Assembly: GCF_030020805.1 (NCBI RefSeq)
Contig: NZ_CP125098.1
Span: 6,719,501 to 6,783,500 of the forward strand
Reading direction: 5' to 3'
From: Paenibacillus sp. RC67
GTDB taxonomy: Bacteria > Bacillota > Bacilli > Paenibacillales > NBRC-103111
Length of the DNA: 64,000 nt
The position numbers and the translations under genes were made by a program. Below are positions 50,419 through 58,968 of the stretch, piece by piece. The number at the start of each line of letters is the position of its first letter. Positions within the stretch are counted from its first letter, which is position 1. Under the pieces are notes generated by a model that was not told the origin of the DNA, ran no database searches, and worked only from the letters and a program-made list of their open reading frames with translations.

Positions 50419-50990
50419 CAGATTTCCTCCGGATCTAGGTTGAAATGAACGGCACAACAAGACGCTGGGACGGAATCCGCCAGCCATACCTCATTACCCG
50501 CATAGTAGAATACGACTCCTGCTTGCTCTGCTTTTCTTGTGTCGACTGACAGTATGACTAGCTCCCCTCTGCGGCTTCCCGCCATGCTTGCAAAATGAGT
50601 TCCTTCGGACAAATGAACATACTGGCGATTCATTGAACGCAGTCCCTCTTGCAGGATGGGAGACAGCGCCTGAGTATTGGTACCATGATATAACACTTGC
50701 GGCGGGTTACCTGGGGAGTATTGGACCTTGTCGTGGCTGTGACCGTATCTTGCTCTTATCCGGTCCTCGCGGATTTCGAAACGCTGCTTATCCGAATTGG
50801 CAACTACTTGCTCTATATCCTCAGCGGTTACCCAACTCCATCCCGGCTGCGATTGAATGACTCGGATCAATTGTTGAAGTGGACAAGATCCATCCTCTGG
50901 ATCTAGCCTAAGTCCGAACTCCTCCGGCGTATGCCGAAGCAGCCTGCTCATCAGCTTACTAAGACTTATTTCCGATTTGCGGTTATGCAT
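50418..50990 (-). CDS. kptA: RNA 2'-phosphotransferase KptA/Tpt1
   Basis: A 190-residue enzyme that moves a splice-junction 2'-phosphate from RNA to NAD, giving nicotinamide and ADP-ribose cyclic phosphate. Motifs: ISLSKLMSRLLRH, IRARYGHS, LYHGTN, RQYVHLSEGTHFASMAGSRR and LSVDTRKAEQAGVVFY, with the Arg-His-Arg-Arg active-site set in place. ATG 50990 follows AGGAAG by eight bases. Bacteria lack the splicing pathway that makes 2'-phosphates, so its role is unsettled. It is coupled to tatD. Confidence 0.92.
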   Translation of the reverse strand: MHNRKSEISLSKLMSRLLRHTPEEFGLRLDPEDGSCPLQQLIRVIQSQPGWSWVTAEDIEQVVANSDKQRFEIREDRIRARYGHSHDKVQYSPGNPPQVLYHGTNTQALSPILQEGLRSMNRQYVHLSEGTHFASMAGSRRGELVILSVDTRKAEQAGVVFYYAGNEVWLADSVPASCCAVHFNLDPEEI

Positions 50991-51124
50991 AATAATCACT
51001 TCCTATTGCTTTAACAAATTGAATTATTTTCATTATACCGATTTACAAGGAAAATAATTGGTAAAATTTAAGTATAAACTCCGTTCCTATTTTCAAAACC
51101 ACGGTTTTAGCCTTTACATGTATG

Positions 51125-51160
51125 AAAAAAGCTGCGAGAAGGATTTCTCCCTCTCGCAGC
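51125..51160 (-). terminator. Terminator after the PL6 lyase gene
   Basis: On the minus strand GCTGCGAGAG pairs with TTCTCGCAGC around GGAGAAATCC and is followed by TTTTTTC. The stretch 50991-51309 holds otherwise no gene. Confidence 0.85.
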
Positions 51161-51309
51161 ATTAGGTACATAACTTAGAGCGTTCCACACATAGACTTCC
51201 CATTTCGGACAGCACCTTCTTAACACGGTCCAAGATGGGTTAGGTCAGCTCCCAGCACATTTAACAGCCATTTTTACTCCATTAGTTCGTTTTATTACCC
51301 GTCACTTCA

Positions 51310-52830
51310 TTAGTCTAATGCATTTGGACCTACATCAGCGGGGGTCAATATTTTGCGCACAATCGGTGCTGCAGAATATTCATCCGCTCCCACATCATAA
51401 GCATCACGCGGCTGCCCATCAAAGTCTTCCGTCACGAAAGGATAGCTGCCTACGGCCGCTCCTATAGCTGGGCTAGCAGCAGACAGCTTTTGCAGTCCAT
51501 CTACTAGCGTGAATCCCGGATCGACATTCAGAATCTCAGAGGATGAGTGCGGTTCGTTGCTCACAGTGCTTCCATACCCTATATTGCCTTCAAACACCGT
51601 ATTGGATTGTATTCTTTCGTTGTACAGCGTCCCCTTCGAATTTCTCACAATATTATTGGCAACCCGGCTGTCGACAGGAGGCTTGTCCTTATCGTATTTT
51701 CTTCCAATGGTAATTCCGTTCGCACTATCGACAATCGTATTGTTGACTACCAACGCACGGTACACCCGCCAATGCTTGGCCAGATCTCCGCTCGTGTAGT
51801 TCGTTCCGTCTGATCCCCCATCGAAGTCGCCGGAATCAATATCTAAAGGAAAATGCGTCAAATTTTGCATGTAGTTGTTGTATACCTTGTGATCATTACC
51901 ATAAATACGGAAGCCACCTACCCCTGCTTTGACCCCATCCCCAAGGAAGTAATTACCGTAAAAGCTGTTGTTCATTCCGTGGCGCGAGGTGACCTGTCCC
52001 TTGTTGTTAAGGAACGTATTGTAGCGAACCGTATTGCTCGAGCTTTTGACCGAAACAATTTCGTCGTCGCTATCGAGATTGTCAAACAAGTTGTATTGTA
52101 TCGTAGCAAATCCCTCGGTCATAGATGATCCGGACAAGCCTGCACGAATCGTTTCTCCTCCGTTAACGGGCTGAGCGAGCGAATCGTGAAAGTAATTGTA
52201 TTCAATAACATCATACTTTGACATCACATTGCCCTGAAAAGCAATCATTTGTCCCAAATCGGCCCGAGGTCCGAATTCATTATGATCAATGCGGTTGTGA
52301 TGACTGGTCGCTCCTTCGAGCGATACCCATTTATATCCACTTTGATTATACGGCTGAGTCAAGGCGAATGTGTTGCCGGTCAGACGAACATGATTGGAGT
52401 TAATCATCCTAACTGCCGCAGGAATCGTCGTGGCGTTTTGGATAAATTTCAAACCTTGAATCGTCACAAAAGAAGATTTGTCCACATTTAAATAGCTGCT
52501 GCCTGCAATAACAGCCTTCCCTTGATTAGCAGCCTTGATCACGATAGGATTAGTCTCGCTACCATTCTTGCTGACAATAGGAAAAGCAGTATCTGCGTAC
52601 GTTCCGTCAGCTAGCACAATCATGGTTCCTTCTACGGCCCCGGAGATAGCTGCATTGAGCTCTGCCGGAGTAGAAACATAAATAGCTTGAACAACGTCAA
52701 GGTTGGTGCTGTTACCATTTGAAGCCTGGATAGGAGCTACCTGAGCTGGTACTGCCATTCCTACAGAAGGAAAAACCAGCATGCAAGTGCATATGCATTG
52801 CAAAACAAACGTCTTTTTACGAGATATCAC
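51310..52830 (-). CDS. Secreted polysaccharide lyase family 6 (alginate or chondroitin lyase)
   Basis: A 506-residue secreted right-handed beta-helix enzyme. The signal peptide ends near VGMA-VPAQ. PL6 features: YVSTPAELNAAISGA start, NGGETIRAG, VSVKSSSNTVRYNTF (catalytic Lys) and VTSRHGMNNSFYGNYFLG (catalytic Arg-His), with FRIYGNDHKVYNNYM after it. The family cleaves alginate or dermatan-type chains by beta-elimination. GTG 52830 lies nine bases after AAGGG. A PL5-like lyase is at 11.7 kb, so use of uronate polymers, perhaps from algae, is likely. Confidence 0.88.
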   Translation of the reverse strand: MISRKKTFVLQCICTCMLVFPSVGMAVPAQVAPIQASNGNSTNLDVVQAIYVSTPAELNAAISGAVEGTMIVLADGTYADTAFPIVSKNGSETNPIVIKAANQGKAVIAGSSYLNVDKSSFVTIQGLKFIQNATTIPAAVRMINSNHVRLTGNTFALTQPYNQSGYKWVSLEGATSHHNRIDHNEFGPRADLGQMIAFQGNVMSKYDVIEYNYFHDSLAQPVNGGETIRAGLSGSSMTEGFATIQYNLFDNLDSDDEIVSVKSSSNTVRYNTFLNNKGQVTSRHGMNNSFYGNYFLGDGVKAGVGGFRIYGNDHKVYNNYMQNLTHFPLDIDSGDFDGGSDGTNYTSGDLAKHWRVYRALVVNNTIVDSANGITIGRKYDKDKPPVDSRVANNIVRNSKGTLYNERIQSNTVFEGNIGYGSTVSNEPHSSSEILNVDPGFTLVDGLQKLSAASPAIGAAVGSYPFVTEDFDGQPRDAYDVGADEYSAAPIVRKILTPADVGPNALD

Positions 52831-52977
52831 TATATCCATCCCTTCATTGGCAAGACTATGCAGACCGAGATAATGCTAGATTTTTCCTGCACCTTCTCAC
52901 TATATTTGGATGCGTTTTCAATTGCAATACTCGAAACCCACTTATTTATGTAAAATGTTCACTTATTATATCCATAT

Positions 52978-53002
52978 AGAAAGAGGCCTTTCCGAGAAGG
53001 CC
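52978..53002 (-). terminator. Terminator hairpin upstream of the PL6 gene
   Basis: On the minus strand GGCCTT pairs with AAGGCC around CTCGGA and is followed by TCTTTCT. It can stop transcription from the 53214 gene before the lyase. Confidence 0.55.
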
Positions 53003-53006
53003 CAGA

Positions 53007-53206
53007 TTGTCGAGAAAATGTCTCCACGAGAAATTGCTATATAGGGAGGTGGAGTATGCCTCGGAAGAGTTTACGTCCGCCTTTGAAATCCGTGAAAATA
53101 CCAATAATTCTGATCAAATTCACGGATTTCAACAGCGGCTGGAGGGGCATACCCCATCAGAGTATATTGCACTATTTCAAGTTTCACAGGTTTCTCGGCA
53201 AGCTTA
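53007..53206. repeat. Inverted-repeat element with MITE-like ends
   Basis: The ends TTGTCGAGAAA (53007) and TTTCTCGGCAA (53191) are complementary at 10 of 11 positions. Inside, TTGAAATCCGTGAA (53083) and TTCACGGATTTCAA (53119) pair perfectly and GTATGCC pairs with GGCATAC. The end TTTCTCGGCAAGCTTA recurs at 59882 with one change. A plus-strand frame inside ends with GHTPSEYIALFQVS, which faintly recalls a transposase C-terminus. It could be a decayed mobile element. Confidence 0.5.
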
Positions 53207-53213
53207 GTCCTTC

Positions 53214-54011
53214 CTAGGAAGGACTCTCCCATACCTCCGTCAAAGCCGATCTGAACAGCTCATCGAGCTGTTCATCCCGATTTGTCGCGGTGTCACTCAT
53301 TCGTCCAGCGGACTGCTCGAAATATTCGATCTGCTGCTCAAGGAATACGTTGATGGGTTCGATTCTCGGTTCAAGGTCAAGCTCTTCTCCGGATTTTTTA
53401 CGTATCAGCAGCGACTGAATAGCCAGCTCCAGATCCGTACCTTCTGGAATAAGCGCTTTAACCAAAATATCGAACTCCATCGGCGGCATCGTTCCAACCT
53501 TCTCAATCCACAGACAGGCCAAAATCGGCCGCAGCACGTAAAAATACTTTTTGATCTTGACCCGTTCTCCCTGAAGGTAGTCGCGATAGTTGCGTTTGGC
53601 CATATGAAGATAGTGATACATACAAGATTTTGGCGAAAAAGAAAGCGGGGATAACCCGCGGATTTGATCGGCTATCGAATACTTCTCGTAATAGATGATA
53701 GGCGATTGCAGCCATTCGAGCAGCGGCGGGTTCGATTTGCGGAACAGGTTCAACGCCTTCTTCAAATCCCATCCGTTAATGTCGAGAGTACTGCTGATCG
53801 GCCGCTCGATGACATCTCTTTTGTCAAATATCGATAAATACCAATCGATAGGACGGATATAAATAAAACGAACATCATAGTCGCTGTCTTTGGACGGGAA
53901 CCCCCATGCTCGACTCCCGGATTCACAGGCGAATAAAATACGCACCTGCTCTTTTTGTTCTATGAGCTGAAGCTCTTTATTGATTAGCTGTCTAAAATGG
54001 GAATCGATCAA
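53214..54011 (-). CDS. RlaP-like nucleotidyltransferase (PF10127 type)
   Basis: A 265-residue polymerase-beta superfamily protein. ACESGSRAWGFPSKDSDYDV is the nucleotidyltransferase core with G-S and D-x-D metal ligands, followed by RFIYIRPIDWYLSI, typical of the RlaP family. NGWDLKKALNLFRKSNPPLL and KNYRDYL-type segment KRNYRDYL are further family marks. RlaP proteins were proposed from comparative genomics to act in RNA repair. The start is TTG or ATG near 54011. It is divergent from the WYL pair and follows the kptA region. Confidence 0.8.
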   Translation of the reverse strand: MIDSHFRQLINKELQLIEQKEQVRILFACESGSRAWGFPSKDSDYDVRFIYIRPIDWYLSIFDKRDVIERPISSTLDINGWDLKKALNLFRKSNPPLLEWLQSPIIYYEKYSIADQIRGLSPLSFSPKSCMYHYLHMAKRNYRDYLQGERVKIKKYFYVLRPILACLWIEKVGTMPPMEFDILVKALIPEGTDLELAIQSLLIRKKSGEELDLEPRIEPINVFLEQQIEYFEQSAGRMSDTATNRDEQLDELFRSALTEVWESPS

Positions 54012-54223
54012 CCTTTTCCCCCTCCTGTCCGATATAGCTATTAGGATTCGTTTCCAGTATGCCCCTTCGAATGCCTCTTAAGGCTTACGCTTTACAAGTC
54101 CTATCATCGCCTATTCTGAGGTTTGCGAACATGGCGAAAGTATGACGATATGATTTTTTTCCATTTTCACCCTAACGCTCCCCTGTTACAATGATAAGAA
54201 CAGCTTGATGACGGAGGATGATC

Positions 54224-55537
54224 ATGGCCAGAGAAAGCTTTGATAAAGAAATCCAGTTTTTGCGCATGCTTGTGCTGACGAGCGGAGCTTACAGCAGGCA
54301 GCAGTTCGCTGAGCGTCTTGGCATTTCCGTTCATACCTATGATAAAACGATACGGCGTCTCAAAGAGATTGTTCATACGGTGTATCAGCAGCTTCCACAG
54401 GAGCAGAGCAAAGAATTCGCCGAAACGCTGCGTTTTAATTATTACGAATCCGCGGATCCGATGCTGCTGTTTCTATACAGAGCAAAATCACTTAAGGACT
54501 CCGAAACCTACAGGCTTTCCCTGCTTCTTACAGCGATGCAGCAAGAACCTATGACCGCCATGGCATTGCTCGACAGGTGCAATGAACAAATGCCGGCAGA
54601 TTTGCCCCTTCCGGATGAAAAAACGCTTCGGTCCGACCTCAAATATTTAGAGGAAGTCGGGGTCATACGCAGAGAAGCTGGAGGACGCCCATATCGTTAC
54701 AGGTTGCAGGACGATTTGCTGCAGGAGCTGTCGTACGATGAGCTCATCGATCTGTATGACTTTGCCGATGTTATGTCCAACACCCAGGTTCCTTCCGTGC
54801 AGGGCTATTTACTGCGGGACATGTTGAAAAAAGCGTTGATGCAATCCGAAACAGAGTCCGCTTTTATCACGCCGTTTTTATATAAGTATCATTATCCTTC
54901 GCGTATTCTTGACGAAGCTCATTTCCATACACTGCTTCAAGCAATACGGCAGCGCCGTCTGGTTAGCTTCCTGTACTTTTCACCTAAGACCCACAAAAGC
55001 TATGCCTCCAAAAATACAAATCCGCTATTCGAGCGGGAAACCTCAGGAAAGCAACAACTGCTGCTGCCTGTCAAGGTCGTCTACGATCATCAGTACGGAA
55101 GATGGTACTTGCTCGGCTCCACCGCGCAGTTCGGAGTGAAGAAATACCGGATGGAAGGGATCACGCAGATTGAGGAAGGCGAAGCCGTGTCCGAGGAGCT
55201 TTTTGCCACTAAGCAGAAGGCATTGGAGGAACAAATCCAATACAGCTGGCTTATCGATACGGGGCGCCGTGTAATGGTGCGGGCCCGATTCTATCATCCG
55301 GAAAACTCTAAGAGCAATTTTGTTAAGGAGCGTGTTCTTCTCCAAGGTCAGTGGGGACGCATTACGGAGGAGGACGACAATTCGTTCGTATACGAAATCG
55401 AGGTGAACGGGACGACGGAAATCAAGCCGTGGCTGCGCAGCTTCGGGTCCAGCTGTGAAGTATTGGAGCCGTCGCACTTTCGTAAGGAAATGATCGAGGA
55501 ATGGAAGGAGATCCTGACCTACTATGAATCTTTTTGA
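54224..55537 (+). CDS. WYL-domain regulator, longer paralogue
   Basis: A 437-residue protein. The first 65 residues are a helix-turn-helix (LTSGAYSRQQFAERLGISVH and TYDKTIRRLKEI). A second winged-helix-like part lies at about 130-170 (LRSDLKYLEEVGVIRRE). The C-terminal half is a WYL domain with WYL in YGRWYLLGS, and a WCX-like tail ending FGSSCEVLEP. ATG 54224 follows GGAGG by six bases. WYL proteins sense nucleic-acid-derived or nucleotide ligands. It overlaps the next WYL gene by 14 bases. Confidence 0.88.
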   Translation: MARESFDKEIQFLRMLVLTSGAYSRQQFAERLGISVHTYDKTIRRLKEIVHTVYQQLPQEQSKEFAETLRFNYYESADPMLLFLYRAKSLKDSETYRLSLLLTAMQQEPMTAMALLDRCNEQMPADLPLPDEKTLRSDLKYLEEVGVIRREAGGRPYRYRLQDDLLQELSYDELIDLYDFADVMSNTQVPSVQGYLLRDMLKKALMQSETESAFITPFLYKYHYPSRILDEAHFHTLLQAIRQRRLVSFLYFSPKTHKSYASKNTNPLFERETSGKQQLLLPVKVVYDHQYGRWYLLGSTAQFGVKKYRMEGITQIEEGEAVSEELFATKQKALEEQIQYSWLIDTGRRVMVRARFYHPENSKSNFVKERVLLQGQWGRITEEDDNSFVYEIEVNGTTEIKPWLRSFGSSCEVLEPSHFRKEMIEEWKEILTYYESF

Positions 55538-56351
55538 GAAAATGTTTAATTACCAGATCATATCCCGTTTAGAGGATTCCGGTACGTTCACCGTTACTGC
55601 GCACGAGCGAGTATGGCTAAAAAAAATGCTGGAGCATCCGTCTGCTCCCGATGCCTTCGCACCTTCCACTATGGAAAAGCTGCGGGCTATGCTGGAGCAC
55701 GAAACAGGATATGATTTTGCCAATGCATTTATTGAGAAAGCCCGAAATGTCGAGAAGCAAGTATACCATCCGCTGCTCCGCTTGCTGCGACGGGTCATCA
55801 TGAACCGGAATGCACTTACAATAACGTTTCAGGTCAAAGACGGCCGCTCCTTCAGCGAACAGAGGGGTTTTCCTTTTAAGCTGGAATATTCGATGGTCAA
55901 ACGAGAATGGTATTTGCTGTGGCATCATTTAGGAAAACGAGCTTTCATGTCCACCAAGCTCCAGAATATTGTGTCCATAACCGAAGAACCGTTCCCTGCT
56001 GACGAGGCGACCCGTTTGACCGAAAGGATAGCCAGCATTTTGGAGACCAGGAAAGACACCGCGCTAATCGAAGTCGTACAGGCTTATAACAAGGAGCTGT
56101 CGCGGATTTTATATGCCTTTTCCTGCTTTGATAAGGAAGTTTCTTACGATGCGGACACCGATACATACCGTATTGCGCTTACATTCCTTGGGGATGAGAG
56201 TGAGACGATTTTATCCAAAATCCGTTTTCTCGGCAAAAGGGTTCGCGTGATCGAAAGCGGCAAGCTGCAGCGGCGTATGCTCGAAACAGCGACGAAGGCG
56301 TTGGAGCGTTATCAGCAGCTGGAGAAGCCGGATGCTGAGGCTCCGTTATGA
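55524..56351 (+). CDS. WYL-domain protein, shorter paralogue
   Basis: A 275-residue protein without an obvious N-terminal helix-turn-helix of the usual kind. The WYL motif is in VKREWYLLWHHLGKR, and the tail has ILSKIRFLGKRVRVIESGK, a WCX-like end. It overlaps the upstream WYL gene by 14 bases, so the two products are probably made together and may form a complex. GGAAGGAG lies 13 bases before the ATG, rather far, in line with coupling. Confidence 0.85.
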   Translation: MNLFEKMFNYQIISRLEDSGTFTVTAHERVWLKKMLEHPSAPDAFAPSTMEKLRAMLEHETGYDFANAFIEKARNVEKQVYHPLLRLLRRVIMNRNALTITFQVKDGRSFSEQRGFPFKLEYSMVKREWYLLWHHLGKRAFMSTKLQNIVSITEEPFPADEATRLTERIASILETRKDTALIEVVQAYNKELSRILYAFSCFDKEVSYDADTDTYRIALTFLGDESETILSKIRFLGKRVRVIESGKLQRRMLETATKALERYQQLEKPDAEAPL

Positions 56352-56428
56352 ATGCGGTTCGCAGGAGAAATAACAGCGCTATTAGAGTTAACGGGACGAA
56401 ATTTAGTATTGAGATTCGGAAAGGCGCT

Positions 56429-57316
56429 TCAACGAAAGCTGCCCTTCCGGAAATTTCGCTGAAAATGCTCGTACACCTCGTAATTGTACAATCCAAGTCG
56501 TTGCTTAAGCGCCGCACAGAAAGCGATTAGCAGCTCGGAGCCTTCGGATTGCTCGAACTTAACGCCTTTTTCAACAAGATATTCGGCCATAGCTTGAAAT
56601 GGCTGCTCCTGATTGCGAATTTGATCTCGAAGCATTAATACCTCATCCAGCAGAGATTGAATATGCTGCTCCTTAGCTTGTTCAGATAGCTCTCCGGCAG
56701 GACGGTAAACACTGCAAAATAACGCGTCAATGCTCTTATTGTCAATGTCGGCTCGTATCGCCCCTTCGCTGCGATTGCTTCCAAACAAAGTCTCGATCTC
56801 CTTCTCCAATATCGTAAGAAGCGGAAAGCCAGACTGGTAGCCGAGACTTTCTATCAATTGAAGGTAGTACCAGGTCTGCTGCTCTTTTCCCCGTTTGAAT
56901 CGTTTCCAGACCTGATCCCCTTCAGTTTCCATAGCTCTCAATGTACTGCGGACATTGTGCAGCTTATCTGCACAAGCGACCATTCGAACTGTTTTGGGCG
57001 CCGTTTTCAAATATTGAATCGTATGCTCCTTCCGCTCTTCCCAGGACAATGACTTATCCGGTTCCGAGCAGCCTTGAACGATATCTGCCACCAGCAGTCC
57101 AAATAACCGTACCAGCTCATCGTATGTAGCCGGCGTATCCTCCAAAGTATCGTGCAGGATGCCTGCCGCTACAACCTCGGGCTTACAACGGGCTTCCTGT
57201 AAAATGAGACCGACCGCATAAGGATGGGATATGTACGGGATGTCCGTCCCTTTCCGAACTTGACCTTGATGGGCTTTTGCCGCGTATTCCAGTGCTCTGT
57301 CTATGATTGCAGCCAT
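56429..57316 (-). CDS. HD-domain (p)ppGpp hydrolase-like protein
   Basis: A 295-residue protein. The first 190 residues are a SpoT/Mesh1-type HD domain: AAKAHQGQVRKGTDIPYISHP, AGILHDTLEDTPATYDEL and ACADKLHNVRS, with the metal-binding His, His-Asp and Asp in place. No synthetase, TGS or ACT domain follows; the remaining 100 residues are unassigned. It would remove pyrophosphate from (p)ppGpp or a related nucleotide. GGGGGGAG, inside the end of the sirtuin gene, lies six bases before ATG 57316. Confidence 0.82.
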   Translation of the reverse strand: MAAIIDRALEYAAKAHQGQVRKGTDIPYISHPYAVGLILQEARCKPEVVAAGILHDTLEDTPATYDELVRLFGLLVADIVQGCSEPDKSLSWEERKEHTIQYLKTAPKTVRMVACADKLHNVRSTLRAMETEGDQVWKRFKRGKEQQTWYYLQLIESLGYQSGFPLLTILEKEIETLFGSNRSEGAIRADIDNKSIDALFCSVYRPAGELSEQAKEQHIQSLLDEVLMLRDQIRNQEQPFQAMAEYLVEKGVKFEQSEGSELLIAFCAALKQRLGLYNYEVYEHFQRNFRKGSFR

Positions 57317-57317
57317 C

Positions 57318-58067
57318 TTAATCTCCCCCCTCTCTCTCCGCTCCAACGAGCTCAGTCAGTACTTTTCCAATGCTATCATGAATCAAATAATCCGCATGGC
57401 TATCATAAGACGTTGCCGACTGATTAATTAATACTAGTTGATTCCCGCCATAATACCGGATCAACCCGGCGGCAGGATTGACCGTCAACGACGTACCGCC
57501 GACGATAAGCATATCCGCTTTGGCTATAAAATCGGCTGCCTGCTGCATGACCTCGTAATCCAGAGGCTCCTCGTAGAGCACAACATCGGGCTTCACTGTC
57601 CCTCCGCATGAGTCACACTTAGGCACGGAATCGCCACAACTAACCATATGTTGCAAATTAAAAAATGTGCCGCATTCCATACAATAATTTCGATGAACGG
57701 ACCCGTGCAGCTCCAGTACTTTTTGACTCCCTGCGGCTTGATGAAGTCCGTCGATATTTTGAGTAATAACCGCTTGAAGCTTTCCTTCTCGCTCAAGTCG
57801 AGCCAAAGCTTTATGCGCCGCATTCGGTACCGCATCTTTATAAATCATCTGTGACAGGTAGAAATCATAAAAATCCGCGGTATGCTCCATAAAAAAACTG
57901 CGGCTCAAAATAGTTTCCGGAGGTACGGAAAAACGGTTCTTCGTCTGGTATAGTCCGGAGGACGAACGAAAATCAGGAATGCTGCTCTCCGTCGAGACGC
58001 CGGCTCCGCCAAAAAATACAATGTTGCTGCTTTCCGCTACGATGTTTTTTAGCTGGTGAAGATTCAT
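57318..58067 (-). CDS. Sir2-family NAD-dependent protein deacylase
   Basis: A 249-residue sirtuin. FFGGAGVSTESSIPDFRSS is the NAD-binding start. TQNIDGLHQAAGS and ELHGSVHRNYC carry the catalytic Asn-Asp and His. CMEC and CDSC are the zinc Cys pairs, and IVGGTSLTVNPAAGLI the second nucleotide-binding strand. It removes acyl groups from Lys at the cost of NAD. GGAGAGGG stands a few bases before the ATG. Its end overlaps the ribosome site of the HD gene, so both are one operon. Confidence 0.92.
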   Translation of the reverse strand: MNLHQLKNIVAESSNIVFFGGAGVSTESSIPDFRSSSGLYQTKNRFSVPPETILSRSFFMEHTADFYDFYLSQMIYKDAVPNAAHKALARLEREGKLQAVITQNIDGLHQAAGSQKVLELHGSVHRNYCMECGTFFNLQHMVSCGDSVPKCDSCGGTVKPDVVLYEEPLDYEVMQQAADFIAKADMLIVGGTSLTVNPAAGLIRYYGGNQLVLINQSATSYDSHADYLIHDSIGKVLTELVGAEREGGD

Positions 58068-58197
58068 CGCATCCCTCTCCTTTCACCTATTGCATGTTAT
58101 TACATTCGCTTTTTATTCCAGCATTTCCTTTTGTATACGCAATAGACGTGCTTTGGATTCGTGGAGCTTTGGATTCATCCTGTATCGGACCAAACAG

Positions 58198-58226
58198 TTG
58201 GTTATCTATGCAAAGAGTACTATAAT
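58198..58226 (+). promoter_or_regulatory. Sigma-A promoter of mqnB-mqnD
   Basis: TTGGTT and TATAAT are 17 bases apart, about 47 bases before the mqnB start. Confidence 0.75.
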
Positions 58227-58272
58227 GATTAAATAAGCTTCAATGGATAAAGTAATAAAGGAGATTCACAGT

Positions 58273-58968
58273 ATGAATACTGAATACAACAAGGAGACCA
58301 TCGAGCCCCTCTTAGGCATAAAACGGGTACTTGTGATGACGGCAGTTGATGCAGAAAGAGACGCTGTACAAAGAGGGCTTCAGGGGGACTCCCGATTTGA
58401 AGTGCTATCTGCGGGAGTCGGTCCTGTTGAAGCAGCAGTTACGACAGCAGCCATATTAGCTGGGGCCAAGCACACCTACGACTTGGTAGTATGTGCGGGA
58501 ATCGCAGGCGGCTTTAAAGGACAAGCCGACATTGGCTCCCTGGTCGTCGCTAGTGAAATTGTCGCTGCAGACCTCGGCGCCGAGACGCCTGACGGCTTCC
58601 TCAGTCTAGACGAGCTAGGCTTTGGGACAGCCCGCATAGCTGTCGCCACCGAACTCGCGGGCCACGTCACGGAAGCTCTGCGCAACGCTGGACTGCAAGC
58701 ACGCTCCGGGCCGGTACTTACCCTATCCACCGTAACAGGTACAGCGGAAGCTGCTACAGAACTGGCTTTGCGCGTTCCAGGCGCTGCTGCGGAAGGCATG
58801 GAAGGCTTTGGCATTGCAGCCGCCGCGCGCAAATTTGGCGTACCCGTACTTGAAATTCGCTCCATCTCCAATTCCGTAGGCCCTCGCGATAAGGCGGCAT
58901 GGAGAATCGGAGAGGCACTCAAATCATTAGAAGCAGCAAGCACAGTCTTAATGGAGGTATTAAAATGA
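58273..58968 (+). CDS. mqnB: Futalosine hydrolase MqnB
   Basis: A 231-residue nucleoside phosphorylase-fold hydrolase that splits futalosine into hypoxanthine and dehypoxanthine futalosine in the alternative menaquinone route. VLVMTAVDAERDAV, SAGVGPVEAAVTTAAIL, VCAGIAGGFKGQADIGSLVV and AEGMEGFGIAAAARKFGVP, with EIRSISNSVGPRDK near the end, fit MqnB. ATG 58273 follows GGAG by nine bases. The stop overlaps mqnD as ATGA. Confidence 0.92.
   Translation: MNTEYNKETIEPLLGIKRVLVMTAVDAERDAVQRGLQGDSRFEVLSAGVGPVEAAVTTAAILAGAKHTYDLVVCAGIAGGFKGQADIGSLVVASEIVAADLGAETPDGFLSLDELGFGTARIAVATELAGHVTEALRNAGLQARSGPVLTLSTVTGTAEAATELALRVPGAAAEGMEGFGIAAAARKFGVPVLEIRSISNSVGPRDKAAWRIGEALKSLEAASTVLMEVLK

Noticed and set aside
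53007..53207. 66-codon gene, possible transposase fragment
   Set aside because: The frame lies inside a large inverted repeat, and the resemblance of its end (TPSEY) to transposases is too short to support a call.
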